The position numbers were made by a program, and so were the translations under genes. 13,608 nucleotides of DNA from Candidatus Gerdarchaeota archaeon (lineage in GTDB: Archaea; Asgardarchaeota; Heimdallarchaeia; JABLTI01). The DNA lies in NCBI GenBank assembly GCA_016839405.1, contig JAEOUJ010000137.1:1-13608 (forward strand), in the 5' to 3' direction. Below are positions 1-7,090 of the stretch, piece after piece (the first letter of the stretch is position 1; each line of letters begins with the position of its first letter). A model generated the notes under the pieces. The model had not been told where the DNA came from. It searched no databases and was given only the letters and a program-made list of their open reading frames with translations.

Positions 1-6
1 CATATA

Positions 7-357
7 ATGAATTTATATCAATTATACGCAATGATGAATCATATTTATTCTAATATATTCTCCGATCAAATTAAATTATTTCAGAAATATCTACCATTTG
101 ATGATGTAAATGTTAAAAATAAAGATATTAATTTCAAAATAAAAGATAAAGAAATAGAAATGCCTTATTTTTCTTCAATAATCATTGGTGAGAAGCAAGC
201 AACATTTCTTAGAACAAAACTAAAAGAAATGATGATCGAATTTAATAATGAATTTAGTGATTTAACTGAAAATCTAAAAATTACAGATTTTAAAACTAAA
301 TATCTAGTGAAATTATTAGTTTTTCCATTCTATGACGAAAATGACCTAGTTAAATAG
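7..357 (+). CDS. Small hypothetical protein, possibly the C-terminal part of a longer one
   Basis: I do not recognise this 116-residue protein. The frame is still open at the left edge of the window, so the ATG used here may be internal and the real start may lie before the window. No Shine-Dalgarno or promoter can be judged with only six bases upstream. The product is Lys-, Phe- and Ile-rich with no transmembrane segment and no cysteine. Its middle (about residues 52-85, from MPYFSSIIIGEKQA onward) alternates a hydrophobic strand with a long amphipathic helix. That gives a strand-then-helix look like the end of a small alpha/beta domain, but no catalytic motif is visible. It converges on the GNAT gene at 385-1086 with a 27-base gap. 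Composition matches its neighbours, so it is probably a real gene. Confidence 0.6.
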   Translation: MNLYQLYAMMNHIYSNIFSDQIKLFQKYLPFDDVNVKNKDINFKIKDKEIEMPYFSSIIIGEKQATFLRTKLKEMMIEFNNEFSDLTENLKITDFKTKYLVKLLVFPFYDENDLVK

Positions 358-384
358 AAATAATAGCGATACCTCAAAAGACAC

Positions 385-1086
385 TTAATTTGTTCCTAAG
401 CTTCTGAAATAAATAGGGAATAATATCCTTCCTAGAAGGATTTTAAATGGTTTCATTATTTTTCTTTTTGCATAGAAAGGATTATCCCAAATGAGCAAAA
501 CTCCATAATTTAAACTATCTGGATCCTCAAAATAATTTGGTAATATTTTTTCAATTTTAAGACCAGCTCTTTTATAAAACCGTACTTCAGGATCTAATGG
601 TTCGCCATTTTCATTTTTTGCCTTCAAATACTCTTCAGGAGTCATTTTATCCGCATAATCTTTATACTTTGGCAATCTTCCACCCAGAATACCTCTTTTA
701 AGATTCTTTGAAATCGCCTGTCTACCCACTTCAACAAGTAATCTAGTTCCTGTACCTCTCGGAGCGTTAGGGGAAGCAGTTAAATCAACACCAAAAATTG
801 TATCACCATCTTTTTTATGTGAATTCTTTATCATACCATTATCTGTTGCTTCCTTCCATGAAGTTATTGGGTTATTCAAATCATAATAAATTAATTCAAA
901 AGCAACTACTCCAATAATTTTACCCTGGTAAACTGCAACATATACCCCTTCAGGATATGTTTCTATCCTTGATCGAAACATCTTTTCAGTTGCTTCAGTT
1001 CCTTCAGGCCAAGCTTCCTTTTCTACTCGTATAATCTCTGGCAAATCCTTTAATTTTGCTTTTCGTATTTTGATTTTCTTTGCCAT
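385..1086 (-). CDS. GNAT-family N-acetyltransferase
   Basis: This 233-residue protein probably transfers an acetyl group from acetyl-CoA to an unidentified amine. Residues 4-66 give the N-terminal GNAT strands and helices (IKIRKAKLKDLPEIIRVE, then VYVAVYQGKIIGVVAFEL). Motif A is at about 98-118, with the pyrophosphate-binding loop PRGTGTRL (Arg110-Gly111-x-Gly113). The region RLPKYKDYADKMTPEEYLKA and the later RFYKRAGLKIEKILPNYFEDPDS resemble the GNAT domain that is fused to a nitrilase-type hydrolase in YhcX-like proteins. No hydrolase domain follows here, and the protein ends in a short basic/hydrophobic tail. The ATG start at 1086 is preceded by GGAG with seven-base spacing, and a TATA-like element lies about 50 bases upstream. 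Family call is firm; substrate unknown. Confidence 0.87.
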   Translation of the reverse strand: MAKKIKIRKAKLKDLPEIIRVEKEAWPEGTEATEKMFRSRIETYPEGVYVAVYQGKIIGVVAFELIYYDLNNPITSWKEATDNGMIKNSHKKDGDTIFGVDLTASPNAPRGTGTRLLVEVGRQAISKNLKRGILGGRLPKYKDYADKMTPEEYLKAKNENGEPLDPEVRFYKRAGLKIEKILPNYFEDPDSLNYGVLLIWDNPFYAKRKIMKPFKILLGRILFPIYFRSLGTN

Positions 1087-1132
1087 AGAATATCTCCAAG
1101 TAACCTAAAAATATACACTCTACCCTTTTCAA

Positions 1133-1147
1133 CTTTTTATATTTTTT
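1133..1147 (-). promoter_or_regulatory. Candidate archaeal TATA box for the GNAT gene at 385-1086
   Basis: Read on the minus strand, this stretch is AAAAAATATAAAAAG. A start about 25 bases downstream would fall near 1113-1116. That would leave a leader of roughly 27-30 bases containing the GGAG site before the ATG at 1086. Spacing fits an archaeal promoter, but AT-rich sequence makes chance matches common. Confidence 0.4.
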
Positions 1148-1220
1148 GAGAAAATAATAGCTAAAATAAACGTTTGAATCAATCAAAGCTAAATATTATA
1201 TTCAATTTGATTTTTTCGTA

Positions 1221-1233
1221 CTATAAATTAAAG
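1221..1233 (+). promoter_or_regulatory. Candidate TATA box for the anion transporter gene
   Basis: CTATAAATTAAAG lies about 50 bases before the TTG start at 1279. A transcription start about 25 bases downstream would fall near 1250-1255, giving a leader of about 25 bases. Together with the minus-strand element at 1133-1147 it makes 1087-1278 a divergent promoter region. Assignment is by position and composition only. Confidence 0.4.
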
Positions 1234-1278
1234 AAAAAATATTCATAAAGCGTACAATTTAAAATATTAATAGGCGCA

Positions 1279-2556
1279 TTGAATTTGGTTACATTTGGTG
1301 ACATCCTTCCTTGGATATTGCTATTTCTTATAATATTAGCAGTAATTTTCAGAAGAATTGGTAAACTTGAAGTGCCAGCATGGACAGCTTTCATTATAGC
1401 AGCAATAATTCTTGCATTAACCCAACCAAATGGATTTGACCGAGCAGTTATGGTTTTAGGTAATCAAGCTGAAGTATTCATTTTTCTATTTGGAATGTTT
1501 GTTATAGTAACAGCATTAGAGATGAGTGGTACATTGCAAAAAGGTGCTAAACTGCTTTTGGATAGAGCAAAAAATGGTCAAGCAATGTTATTATGGATTT
1601 TATTTGGTTTTGGCTTATCAGCGTCTTTTTTGGTTAATGATACAGTAGCAATAATAGCCCCAATTCTTTTAATTACATTTTCTAAACAAGTTTGTTGTGA
1701 ATCAAAACCCCTTATTGTAACAGTTGCATTAGCATTAACTTTTGGTTCAGCTCTTCTTCCGACAGGCAATCCACAAAACTTTATTTTAGCTCAAGCAGGT
1801 AATGTAAAATTTCTTAATTTCTTTTTATGGGCTTTGGGACCAGCAATAATTAGTTTATTTGGGTGTTATGTATTAATTAGATTATTTTATCGAAAAGATT
1901 ACTGTAAACAACCATATACTGAAATACCTTTTATTCTTGATAAACATGAATACGAAAAATTAACTATTCCAGCATTAGTTTCTTTAGGATTAATATTCAT
2001 TGGGATGATTATAACAACTTTTGTGCAGTTTCCTATGGCTTACATTATTTTAATTGTAAGTGGTGTATTTCTTTTTATTAGAAATGAAAGAGGAGAAATA
2101 TTAGCAAGACTTGATTGGGGCATTCTATTATTTTTTGGAGGAATGTTCATTGTTATAGATGTTATCACTAACTCATTAATCTTTCAAAATTTATTGTCTC
2201 CATTACTAGCAAATTTAAATGCTAATATGTCAACGTTCTGCATATTTGTAATAATTATATTCATTGCATGTCAGTTATTTTCTAATGTACCTGTTGCAAT
2301 TATAATAGCAAATGTTCTACCAGGAACTGTTTTAGATAAGCCCCTCTTTTGGATGACAGCTGCTTTAACAACAACGTTTGCAGGAGCAACAACAGTATTT
2401 GGAGCTGCAAGTAATATAATAGTACTAGAAACAACAAATAAACGAGGAGTTAAAATAAGTTGGTGGGAATTTACCAAAATTGGTTTTCCAATCTCAATTG
2501 TATCATTAACAGGGATTTTTATTTTGGGAATAAGTTATCTTGCTATAACATCTTGA
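1279..2556 (+). CDS. ArsB/SLC13-like anion transporter
   Basis: A 425-residue polytopic membrane protein with about 10-12 hydrophobic segments, of the ion-transporter superfamily that includes ArsB, NhaD and the divalent-anion/Na+ symporters. Two paired halves are visible. The first carries VNDTVAIIAP (119-128) and PTGNPQN (161-167). The second carries DWGILLFFGGMFIV (279-292), SNVPVAII (335-342) and GAASNIIVLE (375-384). The repeated N-x-x/Pro and G-(N/S)-x-N signatures are the re-entrant hairpin binding elements of this fold. Likely work is export or import of an inorganic or organic anion; the substrate cannot be read from sequence. No arsenic genes are nearby, so ArsB function should not be assumed. 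The start is TTG: the in-frame stop at 1246-1248 leaves no ATG or GTG before it, and the first in-frame ATG is at residue 58. It ends tail to tail with the helicase, six bases apart. Confidence 0.87.
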   Translation: MNLVTFGDILPWILLFLIILAVIFRRIGKLEVPAWTAFIIAAIILALTQPNGFDRAVMVLGNQAEVFIFLFGMFVIVTALEMSGTLQKGAKLLLDRAKNGQAMLLWILFGFGLSASFLVNDTVAIIAPILLITFSKQVCCESKPLIVTVALALTFGSALLPTGNPQNFILAQAGNVKFLNFFLWALGPAIISLFGCYVLIRLFYRKDYCKQPYTEIPFILDKHEYEKLTIPALVSLGLIFIGMIITTFVQFPMAYIILIVSGVFLFIRNERGEILARLDWGILLFFGGMFIVIDVITNSLIFQNLLSPLLANLNANMSTFCIFVIIIFIACQLFSNVPVAIIIANVLPGTVLDKPLFWMTAALTTTFAGATTVFGAASNIIVLETTNKRGVKISWWEFTKIGFPISIVSLTGIFILGISYLAITS

Positions 2557-2560
2557 TTAG

Positions 2561-2579
2561 TTTTAATTTTCTTTGTTTT
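2561..2579 (+). terminator. T-rich tract after the transporter gene
   Basis: The sequence after the transporter stop is TTTTAATTTTCTTTGTTTT, with three T runs of four within 19 bases. Archaeal RNA polymerase commonly stops at such tracts without a hairpin. It overlaps the 3' end of the convergent helicase gene. Confidence 0.4.
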
Positions 2580-3594
2580 CAATTACAAAACCTGGCTGTT
2601 TTTGCTCAGAAGCATCAACAGAACCATCATCATAAATAGTCCAACCAGCAGATGTATTTAGACTTTTAATTGATTCCATAAATTGATCTACTAATTTTGT
2701 ATATTTTTCTTGTTCAGCAGTTTGATGATAAATAATTGTTATATCTTCTTTTAAATTAGAACGTGTGCTTCTAATACGACCCATAGCTTGCTCTCTCGCT
2801 TCTATAGAAAGTGTAGTTCCAAAATGAATACATCGATCTGCTTCAGGTAAATCAGTGCCTTTTCGAATGAGTTTTTCACTAGCAAAAAGAACTTTTACTT
2901 CACCACTTTTGAAGCGTTTTAGCTGCATGTTTTGAGACTCACCACTCATTCTACCATGAACAAAAAGATTGGGTATTCCTTCTCTTTCAAGTAAAGCTGA
3001 AAGGTGTTTTGTCATTTCAACAAAACGTAGGAAAATTATTACTGAATTATTTTCTTCTTGAACTAGTTTCTTTACTACCTGAATTAATCGAAGATCTTTT
3101 GGAGAAATTTTAGAGTCTTTTCCTTCTTTTACAGCCATTTCAATTAATTCTAAAACTTCTAGCCATTCACTTGCATTCTTTAACAAAGAGTTTTTTACTT
3201 CTCTAACAAAATTGGCAAATTTCGCAAAAGTATGTTCGAAAAGGAATTGTCTTGCTACAATAAGATCAAGATAAGCACCAGCATTTATTATCAAATTTTT
3301 GAAGAAAGCTTCAGAACCTTGTTCGAAACTTGTATCTTCATAGGATCGTTTCATAACTTCATTAGCAAATAAAAGGGTTCTATTTGATGGAAGCTGTTGA
3401 CCTCCTGAAATTCGATAATAGCCACTCATAAGCACTTTTTCTGTTTGTGATCGTAAAACCATAAGTAATTGATCCATTTCCTTGCGCATATCATCGAAAA
3501 CATAAAATCTTTTTAGTTTAATAGCTGGAGCGTGCTCTTTGAAATCAGTACCTTCAGGATAAATAAATTCTATATTCTCTTTTCCACCAAACAT
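2563..3594 (-). CDS. Hef/FANCM-like SF2 helicase, C-terminal part (out of frame with the N-terminal part)
   Basis: These 343 residues from the first ATG are not a separate gene. The same frame is open back to a TGA at 3679-3681, and those extra codons read FLGLTAS, the helicase motif III. In sequence order come a long helical insert (about residues 35-180) like that between the two RecA domains of Hef and FANCM, motif IV (SVIIFLRFVEMTKHLSALL, 184-202), motif V (VLFASEKLIRKGTDLPEAD, 235-253) and motif VI (QAMGRIRSTR, 269-278), with the arginine fingers. It ends without the XPF-type nuclease or HhH domains of euryarchaeal Hef. Joined to the part at 3639-4244 it makes a complete helicase of about 560 residues. 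Family: RIG-I/Hef/FANCM branch of SF2, likely acting on branched DNA or stalled forks (inferred from family). Confidence 0.8.
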   Translation of the reverse strand: MFGGKENIEFIYPEGTDFKEHAPAIKLKRFYVFDDMRKEMDQLLMVLRSQTEKVLMSGYYRISGGQQLPSNRTLLFANEVMKRSYEDTSFEQGSEAFFKNLIINAGAYLDLIVARQFLFEHTFAKFANFVREVKNSLLKNASEWLEVLELIEMAVKEGKDSKISPKDLRLIQVVKKLVQEENNSVIIFLRFVEMTKHLSALLEREGIPNLFVHGRMSGESQNMQLKRFKSGEVKVLFASEKLIRKGTDLPEADRCIHFGTTLSIEAREQAMGRIRSTRSNLKEDITIIYHQTAEQEKYTKLVDQFMESIKSLNTSAGWTIYDDGSVDASEQKQPGFVIENKEN

Positions 3595-3638
3595 ATTTTC
3601 TATAAATTGAAGTTTTCCTCGCTGTAAAATAGAAGCAG

Positions 3639-4244
3639 TTAAACCAAGAAATTGACTAGTTTTTTTGCTAATAAACGATCAATTAAAGGACCAAATCTTT
3701 TATCCATTCTAAATCCTCCGCCTTTAATTGTTTGAGCAGTAACATCAAGAACTTCATCCATAACTACGAAATCAATTTTATCAAAATCCTCAGGTAAAAC
3801 TCTTCTTTGTGATGGAGTGCGAGCAAATAAAGAGTTTATAAGCAATTCTGGTGTAGCAAAAATAAATCGTGAAATAGCAAAATGCTTTTGAATTATTTTT
3901 GGAGGAAGACTTTGACCTTCAGGCAATAAAAATGAGCTGCCATAATTTGATAAATCTGCTTGACAAACATCATGCAATTGATGTTTTAATTTTCTATCTG
4001 GTGATAGAAAGAGAACCTTACTTTCTGAAGGAATTTTTTCTTTTTTTAGCAGCTCAGCAACTACCATAACAGCAACATTAGTTTTTCCCATACCCGTTGG
4101 TAAAAGAAGTACAGTTGATCTTTTTTTATCCTCCAGTAAGCTTTTCAAAATTTTTTCGGCTGCATCTATTTGATAATCACGAGGGGTAAATGACAATTCA
4201 TCTAAACATTCTAGAGGCATTAATAGCACACTCACAAAGTTCAC
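3639..4244 (-). CDS. Hef/FANCM-like SF2 helicase, N-terminal part (frameshifted)
   Basis: This frame encodes the first RecA-like domain: a Q-like entry (RDYQIDAAEKIL, 22-33), Walker A PTGMGKT (49-55), motif Ia (FLSPDRKLKHQ, 79-89), Ib (FATPELL, 129-135) and motif II VVMDEVLD (160-167). Motif II reads D-E-V-L instead of the usual DEAH or DECH. After ...LLAKK the frame runs into unrelated residues LVNFLV and stops, while motif III continues one frame over. The shift must lie between 3641 and 3678, which holds the A7 run at 3660-3666. The start is uncertain. The longest frame begins at a GTG (4242-4244), but the ATG at 4218-4220 begins just before the conserved region and fits the AT-rich TATA-like element near 4257-4270 better. 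It may be a pseudogene, an assembly error, or a gene using programmed slippage. Confidence 0.8.
   Translation of the reverse strand: MNFVSVLLMPLECLDELSFTPRDYQIDAAEKILKSLLEDKKRSTVLLLPTGMGKTNVAVMVVAELLKKEKIPSESKVLFLSPDRKLKHQLHDVCQADLSNYGSSFLLPEGQSLPPKIIQKHFAISRFIFATPELLINSLFARTPSQRRVLPEDFDKIDFVVMDEVLDVTAQTIKGGGFRMDKRFGPLIDRLLAKKLVNFLV
3660..3668 (-). other. Slippery A7 site joining the two helicase frames
   Basis: On the minus strand the codons are GCA AAA AAA CTA. The last seven A residues form the heptamer A_AAA_AAA in the correct phase for -1 slippage. A one-base backward step gives ...AAA AAA ACT AGT, continuing as TSQFLGLTAS, which restores motif III. Only 38 bases are open in both frames, and this run is the one slippage-prone element in them. 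No strong hairpin or spaced Shine-Dalgarno stimulator was recognised next to it. Confidence 0.55.
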
Positions 4245-4361
4245 ATTTTTTCTTCATTAAATATTTATTAATAATGACTAATGATTGTTTTTTAAATTTG
4301 ATTAGCAAAAGTACTCATATTACAATTTTTGCATAGTTACAACTCTTGATAAAGTAATTCA
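4245..4361. promoter_or_regulatory. AT-rich spacer between the pmbA paralogue end and the helicase start
   Basis: These 117 bases separate the last gene of the tldD operon from the helicase on the same strand. Read on the minus strand, AATAAATATTTAA near 4257-4270 is the best TATA-like candidate for the helicase. A start about 25 bases on would fall near 4240, favouring the ATG at 4218-4220. No ORF, tRNA or clear hairpin is visible. Confidence 0.3.
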
Positions 4362-5708
4362 TTACGATGCAAAATTAATATTATTGATAGCTATTATTGG
4401 AGTAGTGAATGTAACATATCCATATCGAAGCGCAAATAATTCCTTGCTTAAAGCTATTATTTCTTCTAAACAGTTGTAAATGTTGCCAGTAGCAGTAATT
4501 TCTTTCAAAATATTTTGCTTTTCTCCGTTCTTAATTAAATGACTGCCTTTTAAAACTGCAGAAAAATCACCAGAAACATAATCTGGTGAAGTACTTACTC
4601 TTTTGACATAAATCCCCTTATCAATTTCTGAAATGAGATTATCAATTGTTTTATTTCCAGCTAATATTGATAGGTTTGTAGCAGCGATTTGTGGAATGCT
4701 TCTAAAATCACCGCTAGCATGTCCAGTTGATTGAATATTTTCCTTATTAGCTGTTAGAGAATTATAGAGAATGCCAGTAAAGATGCCCTTATCAATAATT
4801 TTCAATTCTTTATGAGGTAAACCCTCTCGATCAAAAGAGCTGCTTGATGAGCTATTTCTTAGAGAACCATTATCAATTATTGAAAAATCATTGATAGCTA
4901 TTTTATCACCTAATTTATCTTGAAGATAGCTCCCACCTTGCTGTATAGGATATGCTGATGCTGAATCAATTACAATAGATAATAAATCAAAAGCAGCATC
5001 AGGAGATAAAATCATAGTTCCAACAAAGGAATCAATTTTTTTAGCGTTTAAATTGCCTAAGACTTTTTTACTAAATTTGTTAACACTTGATTCCATATCA
5101 ATATCTTTAGCTTTTGTTACACTATCAGAAACAATATCCCAAGAACCGATATCATTACCATCAATAGCCATGCCAGCTATATCCCAACTATAATTTGATT
5201 TAGTTTCAGAATTTTCAATTCCATTAGAATTAATAATAGCAGTTTCCAATTTTGTTGCACGGAATTCAGCACTTTCAATATTAATCCTTGAATCAATATC
5301 ATTAATTCGTGAAAGGCAATTATCACCTATAGAAATTAAGTCATCCATAGTAAAAGAATCAAATGAGGTATCAAATAAATCGAGTATTTCTTTGGTGATT
5401 TGTTTATTAGGAAGGTGATTATAAATTTCCTGAGGAGTCACTTTAGCAATGGCAATTGCTTCTTTAATTCCTTCAAGAATTTTAGATTTATTAAATGAAT
5501 TAACACTTACAAACCCAAGAGATTTATTTCTTATGACTCTAACTCCCACACCCTCAAGTCTGCTAGTTATAGCAGATTTGAGAAAATTTGACTCAAGAAA
5601 AACCTTCTTTTCTGTTTTACGTTGAGCAAACAATTCTATTTCATCTACATCTAGTTTAAAGGCTTTATTCAAAATGGAATCTAATACTGTTAGTATTTTG
5701 TCATCCAT
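4362..5708 (-). CDS. pmbA: PmbA/TldE-like protein, second tandem copy
   Basis: A 448-residue TldE/PmbA family member, the non-catalytic partner type of the TldD/TldE heterodimeric zinc protease that trims peptides and processes some ribosomally made peptides. The N-terminal domain reads VDEIELFAQRKTEKKVFLESN, followed by LEGVGVRVIRNKSLGFVSVNS. The C-terminal domain has SSSFDREGLPHK, STGHASG, SPDYVSGDFSAVLKG and a late EITATGNIYN. There is no HExxxH zinc site, as expected for TldE. It is clearly paralogous to the gene at 5749-7089 along its whole length, with matching blocks throughout but many substitutions, so the duplication is not recent. The ATG is preceded by a strong GGTGAT Shine-Dalgarno with four-base spacing. 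It is the last gene of the tldD-pmbA-pmbA run, 40 bases after its paralogue, with a palindrome and T7 in the gap. Confidence 0.9.
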   Translation of the reverse strand: MDDKILTVLDSILNKAFKLDVDEIELFAQRKTEKKVFLESNFLKSAITSRLEGVGVRVIRNKSLGFVSVNSFNKSKILEGIKEAIAIAKVTPQEIYNHLPNKQITKEILDLFDTSFDSFTMDDLISIGDNCLSRINDIDSRINIESAEFRATKLETAIINSNGIENSETKSNYSWDIAGMAIDGNDIGSWDIVSDSVTKAKDIDMESSVNKFSKKVLGNLNAKKIDSFVGTMILSPDAAFDLLSIVIDSASAYPIQQGGSYLQDKLGDKIAINDFSIIDNGSLRNSSSSSSFDREGLPHKELKIIDKGIFTGILYNSLTANKENIQSTGHASGDFRSIPQIAATNLSILAGNKTIDNLISEIDKGIYVKRVSTSPDYVSGDFSAVLKGSHLIKNGEKQNILKEITATGNIYNCLEEIIALSKELFALRYGYVTFTTPIIAINNINFAS

Positions 5709-5723
5709 TTAAATCACCATTTA

Positions 5724-5730
5724 AAAAAAT
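5724..5730 (-). terminator. T7 tract between the two pmbA genes, possible attenuator
   Basis: On the minus strand, the palindromic hairpin is followed by CCTCTTCA and then T7, just before the second pmbA. In archaea a T run can terminate transcription partially, so this may lower expression of the second copy relative to tldD and the first. Inference from layout only. Confidence 0.3.
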
Positions 5731-5737
5731 GAAGAGG

Positions 5738-5757
5738 GTCTCATAAATTTATGAGAC
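5738..5757. repeat. 20-base perfect palindrome at the pmbA-pmbA junction
   Basis: GTCTCATAAATTTATGAGAC equals its own reverse complement and spans the stop codon of the upstream pmbA (minus strand, TTT GTC TCA TAA). As RNA it can fold into an 8-bp stem with a 4-base loop. On the minus strand T7 follows about 10 bases later, then GGTGAT and the next ATG. It could be an attenuator, a processing site, or a dimeric regulator site. The core CATAAATTTATG recurs at 8546-8557 upstream of tldD. Confidence 0.6.
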
Positions 5758-7089
5758 AAATTTTATCTGATCCATAATAATATATGGAACAAACCAGCTT
5801 TGAGTTCCTCGAAGAGCTTTTTGATCTTTACTTATGCTTGTTATTGTATTCATGTTGTTGAATATATTACCTACTGCAGTTATTTCTTTGAGAGTGTCGG
5901 TTATTTCGCCTTTCTTAATAAGTTGTGCACCTTTAAGAGAAGCAGAGAAATCACCAGAAATTGGATCTGGAGAAGCACTTATACGATTGACAATAATCCC
6001 ATGATCGATTTCAGAAATTATTTTATCAGATGATTTTGTACCAGGTAATATTTCAAGATTGGTTACCCAAATAGTGGGTATATTTCTATAATTACCAGAA
6101 GCATGACCTGTGCTTGTTAAATTTTCTTTGTGAGCTGTAAATGAATCGTAAAGAACACCGGTAAAAACACCTTTGTCTATAATTTTGTATTTTTTATGAG
6201 GAACTCCTTCTCTATCAAAAGAAGCACTTGCTGATTCATTTGGTTTTGTACCATCATCAACTATTGTTAAATTATCAACAGCTATTTTATCACCAAGTTT
6301 ATCTTGAAGAAAGCTTTGACCTGCCTGAATATTAGTTGAAATAGATGAATTAACTAACAACCAGAATAAATCAGTAACAGCTTCAGGAGTTAAAACTGCT
6401 ATGCCCTCAAAAGCATCTGTCTTTTTAGCGCCTAAATTACGTATAACTTTAGTGGCAAAATCATTTGCAGTAGCTTCAACATTAATATCTTTAACTTTAA
6501 CAACAGAATCATAACTATAATCAAAAGAGCCAATATCATCACCATCAACAGCCATACCAAAAAGCCTCCAATCAAAAAGAGATTTCTTCTCAGAAATATT
6601 AGTACCATTAGAATTAACAAGTGCATTTTCTTGTAAAGTGACATTAAATGTACCCGAATCAATAGTAATACGTTTGTCAATACCAAGTGAAGTTTCCATT
6701 AAATTATTACTTTGAGCAATTGTTTCATCCATTGTAAAAGATTCTATTGCTTCATCATATAAATCAGAGATTTTTTTTATTTTCTGTTTTGAAGGCAAAT
6801 AATAGTAATTTTCAGGAGGAGTAATTTTAGCTATAGCTAAGGCTTCTTTCATTCCTTCTTCAATTCTTCCCTTTTTTAAAGAATTAACACTAGTAAAGCC
6901 AAGTGATTTGTTTTTTAGAATTCGAATTCCTACACCTTCATCTATACTTGCCACAGCAGATTTTAGGTTATTAGTTTCTAAATTAACTGTTTTAATACGA
7001 GAATTACGAGCAAAAAGTTCAATTTCATCAGCACCCATTTTTTGGGCTTTCTTAACTAAGGTATCTAATAGAGCTAATATGTCAGACAT
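5749..7089 (-). CDS. pmbA: PmbA/TldE-like protein, first tandem copy
   Basis: A 446-residue TldE/PmbA protein directly after tldD. The N-terminal domain reads MGADEIELFARNSRIKTVNLE and DEGVGIRILKNKSLGFTSVNS. The C-terminal domain has SASFDREGVPHKKYKIIDKG, STGHASGNYRNIP, SPDPISGDFSASLKG and ITAVGNIFN. It lacks HExxxH, consistent with the TldE partner role: in E. coli, TldD carries the zinc and TldE is needed for the active heterodimer. I chose the ATG at 7089, one base after the tldD stop, with GGTGGT seven bases upstream inside the end of tldD. A TTG at 7104 would extend it by five residues but has weaker support. The near-abutting genes mean coupled translation and matched amounts with TldD, so this copy is the likelier standard partner. 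The 3' end lies in the palindrome. Confidence 0.92.
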   Translation of the reverse strand: MSDILALLDTLVKKAQKMGADEIELFARNSRIKTVNLETNNLKSAVASIDEGVGIRILKNKSLGFTSVNSLKKGRIEEGMKEALAIAKITPPENYYYLPSKQKIKKISDLYDEAIESFTMDETIAQSNNLMETSLGIDKRITIDSGTFNVTLQENALVNSNGTNISEKKSLFDWRLFGMAVDGDDIGSFDYSYDSVVKVKDINVEATANDFATKVIRNLGAKKTDAFEGIAVLTPEAVTDLFWLLVNSSISTNIQAGQSFLQDKLGDKIAVDNLTIVDDGTKPNESASASFDREGVPHKKYKIIDKGVFTGVLYDSFTAHKENLTSTGHASGNYRNIPTIWVTNLEILPGTKSSDKIISEIDHGIIVNRISASPDPISGDFSASLKGAQLIKKGEITDTLKEITAVGNIFNNMNTITSISKDQKALRGTQSWFVPYIIMDQIKFVS

Positions 7090-7090
7090 C

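Noticed and set aside
1004..1186. A 60-residue minus-strand frame overlapping the start of the GNAT gene
   Set aside because: It overlaps a clear GNAT gene in another frame, shows no domain, and its N-terminal part lies in the promoter region.
1279..2556. Naming the transporter ArsB or placing it in an arsenic operon
   Set aside because: No arsR, arsA, arsC or arsM is present, and the shared motifs belong to the whole ArsB/SLC13 superfamily.
3700..3720. GGAGG before an in-frame ATG inside the helicase as an internal start
   Set aside because: GGAGG is explained by glycine codons of a GGGF stretch, and translation from it would end within about 25 codons unless slippage occurs.
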